Below are positions 15,935 to 24,026 of a DNA stretch of 64,000 bases, one piece after another. Numbering within the stretch: position 1 is the stretch's first letter; the number at the start of each line of letters is the position of its first letter. The DNA is from JAIBJN01 sp963830885 (GTDB lineage Bacteria > Actinomycetota > Thermoleophilia > Gaiellales > Gaiellaceae), in contig CAWHOA010000003.1 of assembly GCA_963830885.1 (NCBI GenBank), positions 1-64,000 on the forward strand, read 5' to 3'. The notes beneath the pieces were generated by a model, which worked only from the letters and a program-made list of their open reading frames with translations, was not told the origin of the DNA and did no database searches. Both the position numbers and the translations under genes were made by a program.

Positions 15935-17649
15935 GCCTCGACCGCCTCCTCTTCCGAGAACTCGATCACGTCGGTGGCGGCCGCGCCCGCGGGGATCATC
16001 GGGAAGACCTTCTCCTCCGGATCGCAGCGCGCGTCGACCACGGCGGTGCGCCCGCAGGAGATCGCCTCCTCGAGGACGCCGTCGAGGTCGTCCTCGGACT
16101 CGACCGTGAAGCCCGCGGCGCCGTAGGCCTCGGCGAGCTGGGCGTAGTCGGGCACCTGGTGCGTCAGGTGGGTCTCGGAGAAGCGGTTCGCATAGAACAT
16201 CTCCTGCCACTGGCGCACCATGCCGAGCCAGCCGTTGTTGACGATGACGACCACGATCGGCAGGCCTTCGAGGACGGAGGTCGCCAGCTCCTGCGAGGTC
16301 ATCTGGAAGCAGCCGTCGCCGTCGACGCAGACGACGGTGGCGTCCGGTCGAGCCGCCTTGGCGCCGATGGCCGCGGGGAGCCCGTAGCCCATCGTCCCCA
16401 GGCCGCCCGAGGTGATGAACGTCCGCGGCCGGTCGCAGACGAGGTACTGCATCGCCCACATCTGGTGCTGGCCGACGCCCGTCGTCCAGACGACGTCGCG
16501 GCCGGCGGTCAGGTCGCGGAGCGACTCGATCACCGCCTGCGGCTTCAGGTAGTCGCCGCCGCGCGCGTAGCGGTAGGGGAACTCCTCGCGCCACTCGTCG
16601 AGCTGGCGCCGCCAGGCGACCGGCCCCTCGCGGCCGGGCGCCGCCTCGGCGCGGTAGGCCTTGGTCAGCTCGGCGAGCGCGGGCTTGAGCGGGCCGGTGA
16701 CCGGGATGTCCGCGTGCCGCAGCTTCCCGATCTCGGCCGCGTCGATGTCGAAGTGGATGACCTTCGCCCCGGGCGCGAACGCCGCGAGCTTGCCGGTGAC
16801 GCGGTCGTCGAAGCGCGCGCCGACGGCGACGATCAGGTCGGCCTTGTTCAGGCCCCAGTTCGCCCACTTCGAGCCGTGCATGCCCGGCGGGCCGTAGCAG
16901 AGCGGGTGGGACTCGGGGAACGCGCTCTTCGCCATCAGCGTCGTGATCACCGGGATGCCGCCGGTCTCGGCGAGCTCGAGCAGCTCGTCGGTGGCCTCGC
17001 CGTTGACCACGCCGCCCCCGACGTAGAGGACAGGTCGGGAGGCGGCGAGCAGGGCCCTCGCCGCCTCGCGAACCTGTCGTGGGTGGACACTGGCAGGTGG
17101 TCTCCACCCTGGGAGATCGACTTGATGGGGGTACGTGAAGTCGATCTCCGCCTCCTGCACGTCCTTGGCGACGTCCACGAGGACCGGGCCTGAACGCCCG
17201 GTTCGGGCGATGTGGAAGGCCGCCTTGATGACATGCGGGAGTTCTTCGACGTCCTGCACGAGCCACGAGTGCTTGACGATCGGGAGCGTGATGCCGGTCG
17301 CATCCGTCTCCTGGAACGCGTCGGTGCCGATCAGGCTCGTGCGCACCTGGCCCGTGATGCAGACGAGCGGCGTGGAGTCCATCCACGCGTCGGCGATGGG
17401 GGTGACGAGGTTGGTGACCCCGGGGCCCGACGTCGCCATGGCGACGCCGACCCTGCCGGACGCGCGGGCGTAGCCCTCCGCCATGTGCCCGGCGCCCTGC
17501 TCGTGGCGGGCGAGGACGTGGCGGACGGTCGAGCCTCGCGCGAACGCGTCGTAGAGCGGGAGGATGGCACCGCCCGGAATGCCGAAGGCGACGTCGACCC
17601 CCTCGGCCTCGAGGCAGCGGAGGATCGCGTCGGAGCCGAGCATCTTCAT
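15931..17649 (-). CDS. ilvB: Acetolactate synthase, large catalytic subunit
   Basis: A 572-aa ThDP enzyme condensing pyruvate with pyruvate or 2-oxobutyrate. Motifs: IPGGAILPLYDAF, the catalytic Glu in HEQGAGHMAEGYARASG (about residue 50), TSGPGVTNLVTPIADAW, and the ThDP site GDGCFQMTSQELATS with IVNNGWLGMVRQWQ (about 450-490). The ATG overlaps the stop of the LeuB-like gene (ATGA), and MKMLGSD matches the family start. It is followed by the bridge ORF and ilvN. Confidence 0.96.
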   Translation of the reverse strand: MKMLGSDAILRCLEAEGVDVAFGIPGGAILPLYDAFARGSTVRHVLARHEQGAGHMAEGYARASGRVGVAMATSGPGVTNLVTPIADAWMDSTPLVCITGQVRTSLIGTDAFQETDATGITLPIVKHSWLVQDVEELPHVIKAAFHIARTGRSGPVLVDVAKDVQEAEIDFTYPHQVDLPGWRPPASVHPRQVREAARALLAASRPVLYVGGGVVNGEATDELLELAETGGIPVITTLMAKSAFPESHPLCYGPPGMHGSKWANWGLNKADLIVAVGARFDDRVTGKLAAFAPGAKVIHFDIDAAEIGKLRHADIPVTGPLKPALAELTKAYRAEAAPGREGPVAWRRQLDEWREEFPYRYARGGDYLKPQAVIESLRDLTAGRDVVWTTGVGQHQMWAMQYLVCDRPRTFITSGGLGTMGYGLPAAIGAKAARPDATVVCVDGDGCFQMTSQELATSVLEGLPIVVVIVNNGWLGMVRQWQEMFYANRFSETHLTHQVPDYAQLAEAYGAAGFTVESEDDLDGVLEEAISCGRTAVVDARCDPEEKVFPMIPAGAAATDVIEFSEEEAVEA

Positions 17650-18581
17650 GCGGCTGCCCCCGCGAACTCGGTGTCCCGGCGCGCTCCGGGCAGCGACGCG
17701 AGCAGGGTCTCCATGAACTGCCTCGTCGTCGCGCCCTCGCCCGACGAGAGCATGTCCGGGGTGCGGACGCCGGTCTCGAGCGTGTCCACGACGGCCCGCT
17801 CGAGCGTGCGGGCCGCGCTGCGCTCGCCCAGCCCTTCGCCAAGCATGAGCGCTGCCGCGAGGAGCATTGCGCTCGGGTTGGCGACGCCCTGGCCGGCGAT
17901 CTCGAGCGCCGAGCCGTGCGTCGGGCCGAACATGCCCTTGCCGTCGGGGCCGACCCGGCCGGACGCGACCATCCGCGTGCCCTCGTGGGCGAACGCGGCG
18001 GTGCTCGCGACCGCCTCGGCGAACGGCTGCTCGCTGGCGATGACGTCGAAGCCGGAGGGGTCGCGCAGGAGCCCGGTCACGACGGCCTCGAAGGGCTGCC
18101 GGTCGACGAGCACGCCCTCCCAGCGCTCGCCGGCCGCCGCAAGCGCGGCGTGCCAGCTCGGGCTCGAGCCGACCGCGGTCAGGCGGGCGCGCCGGCTGAA
18201 CGCCAGCCGGAAGGCACTGTCGGCGGCCAGCTGGGCCGCGTCGTCGAGGAGCGGGCTGACCACGGCCAGCTCGCTGCCCCGCGCACAGACGCGCGTGATC
18301 CGCCAGCGCAGGTCGAGCTCGGCCTTGACGACCTCGAGCGCGGGCTCGCGCGTCGCCGCCACGAGCATCGCGTCGCACTCGGCGCACGCCGCCCGCGTCA
18401 CCGCGGGGAGCGGGTGGCCGAAGCGGCGCAGCGCATCGCCGCCGAAGGGGACATGCACCTCGTCCACCTGGAAGCCGTGCATGCCGGACACGACGGCGAG
18501 CGCTCGGCTCGCCTCGGCCGTCACCTCCGGCCCGATCCCGTCGCCCGAGAGACAGGCGACTGTATAGCGCTTCTTCCTCAT
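17646..18581 (-). CDS. LeuB/IDH-family paralogue lacking catalytic residues
   Basis: A 311-aa member of the isocitrate/isopropylmalate dehydrogenase family. The N-terminal LSGDGIGPEV and the C-terminal NAD loop MFGPTHGSALEIAGQGVANPSAM are intact. The parts that make the active site in LeuB are replaced: the Tyr of RELxGGxYxG is gone (SPLLDD), the Lys of VDKANV is gone (VGSSPSWHA), and the metal Asp residues of TENxFGDILSD are gone (ASEQPFAEAVAST). It probably cannot decarboxylate isopropylmalate. It is coupled by ATGA overlaps to leuA upstream and ilvB downstream, so a role in this pathway is likely, perhaps as a regulatory or structural subunit. A diverged enzyme with another substrate is also possible. 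Confidence 0.8.
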   Translation of the reverse strand: MRKKRYTVACLSGDGIGPEVTAEASRALAVVSGMHGFQVDEVHVPFGGDALRRFGHPLPAVTRAACAECDAMLVAATREPALEVVKAELDLRWRITRVCARGSELAVVSPLLDDAAQLAADSAFRLAFSRRARLTAVGSSPSWHAALAAAGERWEGVLVDRQPFEAVVTGLLRDPSGFDVIASEQPFAEAVASTAAFAHEGTRMVASGRVGPDGKGMFGPTHGSALEIAGQGVANPSAMLLAAALMLGEGLGERSAARTLERAVVDTLETGVRTPDMLSSGEGATTRQFMETLLASLPGARRDTEFAGAAA

Positions 18582-19723
18582 CGCACGCTCACCTCCTCGA
18601 ACACATCGCCGAGGGTCACGTGCTTCCGTGTATCGGCAAGTTGCTTGAAACGGGCAAACGCCTCGTTGACCTGGTTCCGGTCGAGCTTGATGCCGGCCTC
18701 GTCGCAGGCCCGCGCGAAGGCGTGCCGGCCGGAGTGCTTTCCGAGCGGCAGCGACATGACGAGGCCGAGCTCGGTCGGGTCCATGATCTGGTACGTCTGG
18801 GCGTCCTTGAGCATGCCGTCCTGGTGGATGCCGGCCTCGTGGGCGAACGCGCTCGCGCCGACGATGGCCTTGTTCTTCTGCACGCGGTAGCCGGTCAGCT
18901 CCTCCACGAGCCGCGAGCTGCGCCCGATCTCGCCGACGTTGATGTCGGTGTGGGCCTCGAAGGCGCCGTGGCGGACGCGCAGGGCCATGACGACCTCCTC
19001 GAGCGCCGCGTTGCCGGCGCGCTCGCCGAGCCCGTTGATCGTCGCCTCGACCTGGGTCGCGCCCGCCTTGATGCCGGCGAGCGTGTTGGCGACGGCGAGG
19101 CCCAGGTCGTCGTGGCAGTGGACGGAGAGCTCGACGCCCTCCAGCTCGGGGCAGAGGGCCCGGATCTCGGCGATGAACTCGGCGTACTCGCCGGGAAGGC
19201 AGTACCCGACCGTGTCCGGCAGGTTGATCGTCGTCGCGCCGGCCCGGACGGCCTCGGCGCACACCCGCGCCGCGAACTCGGGCTCGGAGCGCGTGGCGTC
19301 CTCGCACGAGAACTCGACCTCGTCGGCGAGGCTGCGCGCGTAGCCCACGGACCAGCGGGCCTGCTCGACGACCTCCTCCGGCTCGAGGCGGAGCTTGCGC
19401 TCCATGTGGATGGGGCTGGTGGCGAGAAAGACGTGGATGCGGGACCGGCGGGCGCCCGCAAGGGCCTCCGCCGCGGCGTCGATGTCCTCCTTGCGCGTCC
19501 GCGCGAGGGAGGCGACCGTTGGGCGCTCGATTGCGGCGGCGACAGCCCTGACGCCTTCGAAGTCTCCCGGCGAGGAGACCGCGAACCCAGCCTCGACGAT
19601 GTCGACTCCGAGCCGCTCGAGCTGTTCCGCGATCTCCACCTTCTCGTCCGGCGACAGTGCGATGCCCGGCGACTGCTCGCCGTCGCGCAAGGTCGTGTCG
19701 AAGATCGTGATTCTGCGGCTCAC
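18578..19723 (-). CDS. leuA: 2-isopropylmalate synthase, short form without LeuA regulatory domain
   Basis: A 381-aa DRE-TIM metallolyase: DTTLRDGEQSPGIALS at residue 9, EAGFAVSSPGDFEGV, NLPDTVGYCLP, SVHCHDDLGLAVANTL (metal His residues) and GERAGNAALEEVVMAL. Typical LeuA proteins are about 510-560 aa with a C-terminal leucine-binding domain; this one ends with VTLGDVFEEVSVR right after the catalytic and linker region. Leucine feedback through that domain is therefore absent. GTG at 19723 has AGAGG 7 nt upstream and matches the family start. A related short activity (citramalate or homocitrate synthase) cannot be fully excluded, but the leu/ilv context favours isopropylmalate synthase. Confidence 0.88.
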   Translation of the reverse strand: MSRRITIFDTTLRDGEQSPGIALSPDEKVEIAEQLERLGVDIVEAGFAVSSPGDFEGVRAVAAAIERPTVASLARTRKEDIDAAAEALAGARRSRIHVFLATSPIHMERKLRLEPEEVVEQARWSVGYARSLADEVEFSCEDATRSEPEFAARVCAEAVRAGATTINLPDTVGYCLPGEYAEFIAEIRALCPELEGVELSVHCHDDLGLAVANTLAGIKAGATQVEATINGLGERAGNAALEEVVMALRVRHGAFEAHTDINVGEIGRSSRLVEELTGYRVQKNKAIVGASAFAHEAGIHQDGMLKDAQTYQIMDPTELGLVMSLPLGKHSGRHAFARACDEAGIKLDRNQVNEAFARFKQLADTRKHVTLGDVFEEVSVR

Positions 19724-19737
19724 TGCTCATCCTCTCT

Positions 19738-19797
19738 GCCTCCAGCTGGAGGCGCATTGCTCCTGTGATTCGGTCGGCGTATGCGCCTGCGCGGCGC
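19738..19797 (-). promoter_or_regulatory. Mutually exclusive hairpins in the leuA leader
   Basis: Three pairings compete. A: 19783-19787 with 19793-19797 (5 bp). B: 19751-19757 with 19781-19787 (7 bp), sharing its distal arm with A. C: palindrome 19738-19753, sharing 19751-19753 with B and lying directly 5' of the leuA Shine-Dalgarno. A-to-B-to-C switching is the logic of an attenuator, here possibly translational because no U-tract follows. Confidence 0.5.
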
Positions 19798-19808
19798 GTG
19801 GTCGCGTC

Positions 19809-19826
19809 CTCCCCCTAGAGGGGGAG
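19809..19826 (-). promoter_or_regulatory. Hairpin over the leader-peptide stop codon
   Basis: Arms 19809-19815 and 19820-19826 (CTCCCCC/GGGGGAG) form a 7-bp stem with a 4-nt loop that spans the TAG of the leader ORF (19817-19815). A ribosome stalled on the preceding Leu codons would change whether it forms. Confidence 0.55.
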
Positions 19827-19913
19827 AATGGCGATGAGGATGACCACGAGGACGAGCGCGAGCGCCCGGAAGGAGCCGGTGGCGCTAGGCGATGTGATCT
19901 CGTTCCTCGACAA
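19815..19913 (-). CDS. Leu/Val/Ile-rich leader peptide of the leuA-ilv operon
   Basis: A 32-codon ORF from TTG (19913) to TAG. The last 16 residues read ALALVLVVILIAILPL: six Leu (all CTC), three Val and three Ile. It lies between a good promoter and leuA and is followed by competing hairpins, as in classical branched-chain amino acid attenuators. The TTG lies only a few nt after the predicted transcription start, so it would be nearly leaderless. The alternative is a small single-span membrane peptide. The start codon is the weakest point, because there is no Shine-Dalgarno. Confidence 0.55.
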   Translation of the reverse strand: MSRNEITSPSATGSFRALALVLVVILIAILPL

Positions 19914-19923
19914 GCTGCGTTGA

Positions 19924-19953
19924 AGTGTGCGGACCGCGGGGTGTCCTTGTCAA
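19924..19953 (-). promoter_or_regulatory. Promoter of the leuA-ilv array (TTGACA-N18-CACACT)
   Basis: On the minus strand a perfect -35 TTGACA (19953-19948) is followed after 18 nt by CACACT (19929-19924), which keeps the key A and final T of a -10. The predicted start is near 19917. Confidence 0.6.
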
Positions 19954-20006
19954 GCCCCCAACGGAGTGAATCCGAGCAACGAGTTGCGGAGAGGCCGCTT
20001 CCCGCT

Positions 20007-20012
20007 TAGCCT
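20007..20012 (+). promoter_or_regulatory. -10 box TAGCCT, leaderless GMC oxidoreductase
   Basis: TAGCCT ends 7 nt before the GTG at 20020. No Shine-Dalgarno is present. Confidence 0.5.
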
Positions 20013-20019
20013 CGCACGC

Positions 20020-21678
20020 GTGAGCAACACGCACTTCGACGCGGTCGTCGTCGGCTCCGGCTTCGGCGGCTCGGTGCTCGCATACCGGCTGGCCGAGGCG
20101 GGGAAGTCCGTCTGCGTGCTCGAGCGCGGCAAGCCGTACCCGCCCGGCTCCTTCCCGCGCGGGCCGCGCGAGCTGGCGGAGGCGTTCTGGGACCCCAGCG
20201 AAGGGCTCTACGGGATGTTCAACCTCTGGTCGTTCAAGGGGATCGGCGCGCTCGTCTCGAGCGGGCTCGGGGGCGGCTCGCTCATCTACGCGAACGTGCT
20301 CCTCCGCAAGCCCGAGAAGTGGTTCGTCCAGGAGGACCTGGCGAAGGGCGGCTACGAGTACTGGCCGGTGACCCGGGCCGACCTCGACCCGCACTACGAG
20401 GCCGCGGAGGACATGCTCGGCGGCGCGGAGTATCCGTTCGAGGCGAGGACGCCGAAGACGCAGGCCTTCCGGGCCGCCGGTGAGAAGCTCGGGAGGACGT
20501 TCATCCTGCCCAAGCTCGCGGTGACCTTCGCCGACGGAACCGACCCGCCCGCCGTCGGCGTCCCCATCCACGAGGAGCATCCGAACCTGCACGGCGTGCC
20601 GCGCTACACCTGCCGGCTCGTCGGCGAGTGCGACATCGGCTGCAACCTCGGGGCGAAGAACACGCTCGACCTCAATTACCTCTCCGAGGCGAAGCGGCTC
20701 GGCGCCGAGATCTGGACGCGCCGCGAGGTACGCTCGCTCGCCCCCAGGGAGGGCGGTGGCTACGCCGTCCGCTACGTCGAGCACGACGTGGGCGACGAGG
20801 GCCGGAAGATCGAGACGAGCGACCCGAGGGTGCGCCCCGAGCGGGAGCTGACCTGCGACCGGCTCGTCCTGGCCGCCGGGACGCTCGGCTCGACGTACCT
20901 CCTCCTCAAGAGCCGGGCCGACTTCCCCGGGCTCAGCCCACGCCTCGGCACGCGCTTCGGCGGCAACGGCGACCTGCTCACCTTCGCGCTCGGCGCCGAC
21001 CGGCCGCTCGACGCGCACGTAGGCCCGGTGATCACGAGCGCCCTGCACGTCCCGGACGAGCTCGACGGCGGCGAGGGCCGCGGCTTCTACGTCGAGGACG
21101 CCGGGTACCCGGAGTTCGTCAGCTGGCTCGTGCAGGCGACCCAGGGGCCCGGGTCGTTCTGGCGCTTCCGCCGCACGGCCGCGCGGCTCGTCCTCGGCCT
21201 CCTGCGGCGCGAGCCCGAGGTCGACCTCTCGGCGGAGGTTTCGGAGCTCCTCTCGAAAACGCGGGTCTCGACCGGCTCGCTGCCGCTCCTCGGCATGGGC
21301 CGCGACATCCCGGACGGGAACATGGCGCTGACCGGCAGCGGCAAGCTCCAGGTGGACTGGCGCAAAGGCAAGTCTGGGCCGTTCTTCGACCGCCTGGGGG
21401 ACTTCGGGAAGGAGATCGCGGGAGCGCTCGGGGCGAAGTTCGAGCGCAACCCGACGTGGTACCTCGGCCGGCTCATCACCGTGCACCCGCTCGGCGGCTG
21501 TCCCATGGGACGGAACGCCGACGAGGGCGTCGTCGACTCCTACGGGGAGGTCTTCGGCTACCCGGGCTTCACGATCGCCGACGGCTCCGTCATGCCCGGC
21601 CCGGTGGGGCCGAACCCGTCGCTGACGATCGCGGCGCTGGCCGACCGCTTCGCGCTCAAGGCCAACGGCGAGGCCTGA
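20020..21678 (+). CDS. GMC-family FAD oxidoreductase (cholesterol-oxidase-like)
   Basis: A 552-aa flavoprotein. The Rossmann motif VVVGSGFGGSVLAYRLAEAG is at the N-terminus, GLGGGSLIYANVLLR follows near residue 88, and the C-terminal signature HPLGGCPMG with ADGSVMPGPVGPNPSLTIAALADR gives the active-site His/Asn region. This arrangement is closest to the cholesterol oxidase/bacterial GMC branch that oxidises alcohols on sterols or other lipids. The substrate is not known. GTG at 20020 follows a -10 box, and SNTHFDAVVVGSGFGG is the expected N-terminus. It is divergent from the leuA promoter. Confidence 0.85.
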   Translation: MSNTHFDAVVVGSGFGGSVLAYRLAEAGKSVCVLERGKPYPPGSFPRGPRELAEAFWDPSEGLYGMFNLWSFKGIGALVSSGLGGGSLIYANVLLRKPEKWFVQEDLAKGGYEYWPVTRADLDPHYEAAEDMLGGAEYPFEARTPKTQAFRAAGEKLGRTFILPKLAVTFADGTDPPAVGVPIHEEHPNLHGVPRYTCRLVGECDIGCNLGAKNTLDLNYLSEAKRLGAEIWTRREVRSLAPREGGGYAVRYVEHDVGDEGRKIETSDPRVRPERELTCDRLVLAAGTLGSTYLLLKSRADFPGLSPRLGTRFGGNGDLLTFALGADRPLDAHVGPVITSALHVPDELDGGEGRGFYVEDAGYPEFVSWLVQATQGPGSFWRFRRTAARLVLGLLRREPEVDLSAEVSELLSKTRVSTGSLPLLGMGRDIPDGNMALTGSGKLQVDWRKGKSGPFFDRLGDFGKEIAGALGAKFERNPTWYLGRLITVHPLGGCPMGRNADEGVVDSYGEVFGYPGFTIADGSVMPGPVGPNPSLTIAALADRFALKANGEA

Positions 21679-21691
21679 GCCTCGGTCGGAG

Positions 21692-21874
21692 CTAGCGGTA
21701 GCGCCTGACGAGGGCGCGGGCGCCGGCGGCAAAGATGAGCGCGCCGAAGGCGAGCGCCATCAGCTCGCCGATCACGTGAGCGGCGTCGGGCGACTCGGTG
21801 CGGTCCAGGATTCCGCTCGCGACGATCGCTCCTCCCCAGAGGACCCCGACCGAGCTGAGGATCGTCGCGCGCAC
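21692..21874 (-). CDS. Small two-helix membrane protein (start uncertain)
   Basis: From GTG at 21874 a 60-aa product has two hydrophobic segments, about residues 7-22 (SVGVLWGGAIVASGIL) and 36-54 (GELMALAFGALIFAAGARAL), ending in basic VRRYR. The frame is open up to 21994, but that extension crosses a hairpin and has little coding character, so the shorter version is preferred. No family recognised. It is convergent with the GMC gene and divergent from the YdeI-like gene. Confidence 0.5.
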   Translation of the reverse strand: MRATILSSVGVLWGGAIVASGILDRTESPDAAHVIGELMALAFGALIFAAGARALVRRYR

Positions 21875-21920
21875 GGTGCGGTCATCGGCTCGCAGCGGCG
21901 CCGTCTTGAGAGCGGATGTT

Positions 21921-21954
21921 GTCTCGGCGGCGGCGAAGCCGCACAGGCCGAGAC
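21921..21954. repeat. Nested hairpin in the divergent gap
   Basis: Outer arms 21921-21928 and 21947-21954 (GTCTCGGC/GCCGAGAC) enclose an inner hairpin with arms 21930-21934 and 21938-21942. It lies between divergent genes and could be an operator or a terminator of an antisense transcript. Confidence 0.5.
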
Positions 21955-21996
21955 GAGGAGGGAGGGAGCGGCTGTGCCGCTGCTTCCCGGTCACTA

Positions 21997-22002
21997 CATA
22001 CT
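21997..22002 (+). promoter_or_regulatory. -10 box CATACT, leaderless YdeI-like gene
   Basis: CATACT ends 6 nt before the GTG at 22009; no Shine-Dalgarno is present. Confidence 0.4.
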
Positions 22003-22008
22003 GCCGGC

Positions 22009-22597
22009 GTGACCGGGGAGCAGGGCAAGGACGGCAAGCCGATTCTCACGCTCGCCTCCGAGGCAGAGTGGGAGGCCTGGCTCGACGCCGAGCACGCGAC
22101 CTCCGACGGCGTCTGGCTCAAGTTCGCCAAGAAGGGCTCGGGCGTGGAGACGGTGGTCTACGCCGAGGCCCTCGACGTCGCGCTCTGCTACGGCTGGATC
22201 GACAGCCAGGTCGCCCGGCTCGACGAGCGCTTCTACCTGCAGAAGTTCACGCCGCGCCGGGCACGCAGCAAGTGGTCGCACATCAATCGCGAGAAGATCG
22301 AGGCTCTGACGAAGCAGGGGCGCATGAAGCCGGCCGGGCTCGAGCAGGTCGAGCTCGCGAAGGCCGACGGCCGCTGGGAGGCCGCGTACGCCTCGCCCGC
22401 CAACGTCGCAGATGCCGGACGACCTGCAGGCGGCGCTGGACGCGAGCCCCAAGGCCGCGGAGTTCTGGGACGGGCTCAACAAATCCAATCGCTTCGCGAT
22501 CCTCTATCAGCTCCAAGACGCCAAGAAGCCGGAGACTCGGGCACGACGGCTGGAGAAGTTCGTCGCGATGCTCGAGAGGGGCGAGAAGCTCTACTAG
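22009..22597 (+). CDS. YdeI/OmpD-associated family protein, one frameshift
   Basis: The two parts together give about 195 aa, the normal length of this family. The first part (22009 to about 22405) reads LASEAEWEAWLDAEHATSDGVWLKFAKKGSG and YGWIDSQVARLDERFYLQKFTPRRARSKWS; the second (about 22412-22597, +1 frame) continues PDDLQAALDASPKAAEFWDGLNKSNRFAILYQL and ends ERGEKLY. The break is one extra base near 22408. The role is unknown; members have been linked to bacteriocin or peptide tolerance, with weak evidence. An insertion error in the sequence is the likely cause of the break. Confidence 0.75.
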
Positions 22598-22640
22598 CGC
22601 CCGTAGAAACTCGCGGCGTAGAGTCGCGCCAAATGCCACA

Positions 22641-22645
22641 GGAGG
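22641..22645 (+). promoter_or_regulatory. Canonical ribosome binding site GGAGG
   Basis: GGAGG lies 6 nt before the ATG at 22652 and decides that start. A TAGAGT at 22619-22624 is a plausible -10, so this gene, unlike its neighbours, has a normal leader. Confidence 0.6.
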
Positions 22646-22651
22646 AAAAAG

Positions 22652-24023
22652 ATGACTGCGGTGACAGAGCAGGAACTCGAGGGGCTGGAGACGTTCTCCG
22701 GCGACCTCCTTCGACCCGCTGACGAGGGATACGAAGAAGCGAGGCGCGGCTTCAACGGCCTGATCGACAAGCGGCCCGCCCTGATCGCGCGCTGCCTCGG
22801 GGAGGCCGACATCGCCGATGCAATTGCGTTCGCGCGCGACGCCGGCCTGGAGATCTCTGTCCGGGGCGGCGGCCACAACGTCGCCGGGCGATCTGTCACC
22901 GACGGAGGCTTGATGATCGACCTCTCGCCGATGACAGGCATCTACGTCGACCCCGTGGCCCTTACCGCGCGCGTCCAGCCGGGGGTCAACTGGCGACAGC
23001 TGAACCGCGAGACCCAGCTGCACGGGCTAGCGGTGACAGGCGGCATGGTCTCGACGACGGGTATCGCCGGGTTTACGCTGGGCGGCGGCCTCGGGTGGCT
23101 CATGGGGAAGCACGGTCTGGCGACGGACAATCTCCTCTCCGCCCGGGTCGTGACGGCGGACGGGCGGACGCTGACGGCGAGCGAGCAGGAGAACGCCGAC
23201 CTCTTCTGGGGTCTTCGCGGCGGCGGCGGGAACTTCGGCGTGGTGTCCTCCTTCGAGTATCGCTTGCACCCGATAGGGCCCACGATCACAGGCGGGCTCG
23301 TCGCGTATCCCTTCGAAGAAGCCCCCGACGTTCTTCGCTTCTATCGCGACCTCATGACGGAGACCTCTGATGAGTTCACTGCAATCGGGGCCTTGGCACA
23401 CGCTCCTGACGGCTCGGGGACGAAGCTGGCGCTCATCGCGGTCTGCCATGTCGGCAGCTTCGGAGCAGGTCGAGGCGGATCTCCGTCCGCTGCGCGAGTT
23501 CGGGGAGCCGGTGCTCGCAGAGTTGGGCCCGATGCCCTACACGGTGATGAACTCGTTCCTCGACGGCGGCTACCCGACTGGAAGCCTGAACTATTGGAAG
23601 TCGAGCTTCCTCGCCGACCTGCCCGACACGGCGTTCGACGTGATGATCGAGAACTTCTCGAACTGCCCTTCCCCAATGACCGGCGTCTTCTTCGAGAGCT
23701 TCCACGGCGCCGTCACGCGGGTTCCCGTGGAGGCGACCGCGGTACCTCATCGGGAGCCCGGCTACAACCTCCTCATCACGTCGGTCTGGTCGGATCCGGC
23801 CGCAACCGGCGAGAACGTTGACTGGACGAAGGCGACCTTCGCGGCGATGGAGCCATTCTTCGCGAATCGTCGTTGGCTCAACTACTTCTCGGAGGACGAC
23901 ATCGGTGACGATCCGGTGCGCGCCGCATACGGGCCGAACTACGAGCGGCTGGTCGCGCTCAAGACGACCTACGACCCGACGAACCTGTTCCACCTGAACG
24001 CGAACATCCCGCCGGCGGGCTGA
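22652..24023 (+). CDS. BBE-like FAD-linked oxidase, one frameshift
   Basis: The combined product is about 457 aa with the PCMH-type FAD-binding domain first: SVRGGGHNVAGRSVTDGG (His for covalent FAD), GGMVSTTGIAGFTLGGGLGWLMGKHGLATDN and GLRGGGGNFGVV. The substrate domain follows, and the berberine-bridge C-terminal box reads YGPNYERLVALKTTYDPTNLFHLNANI. A single extra base near 23463 shifts the frame between CHVGS and EQVEADLRPLREFG. Such oxidases act on sugars, alkaloids or aromatic alcohols; the substrate is unknown. Conservation on both sides of the break suggests a sequencing insertion. Confidence 0.85.
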
Positions 24024-24026
24024 GTC

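Noticed and set aside
19800..19913. Leader peptide as a small membrane protein gene
   Set aside because: The hydrophobic tail could span a membrane, but position between the promoter and leuA, and the competing hairpins, fit a leader peptide better. Kept as an alternative only.
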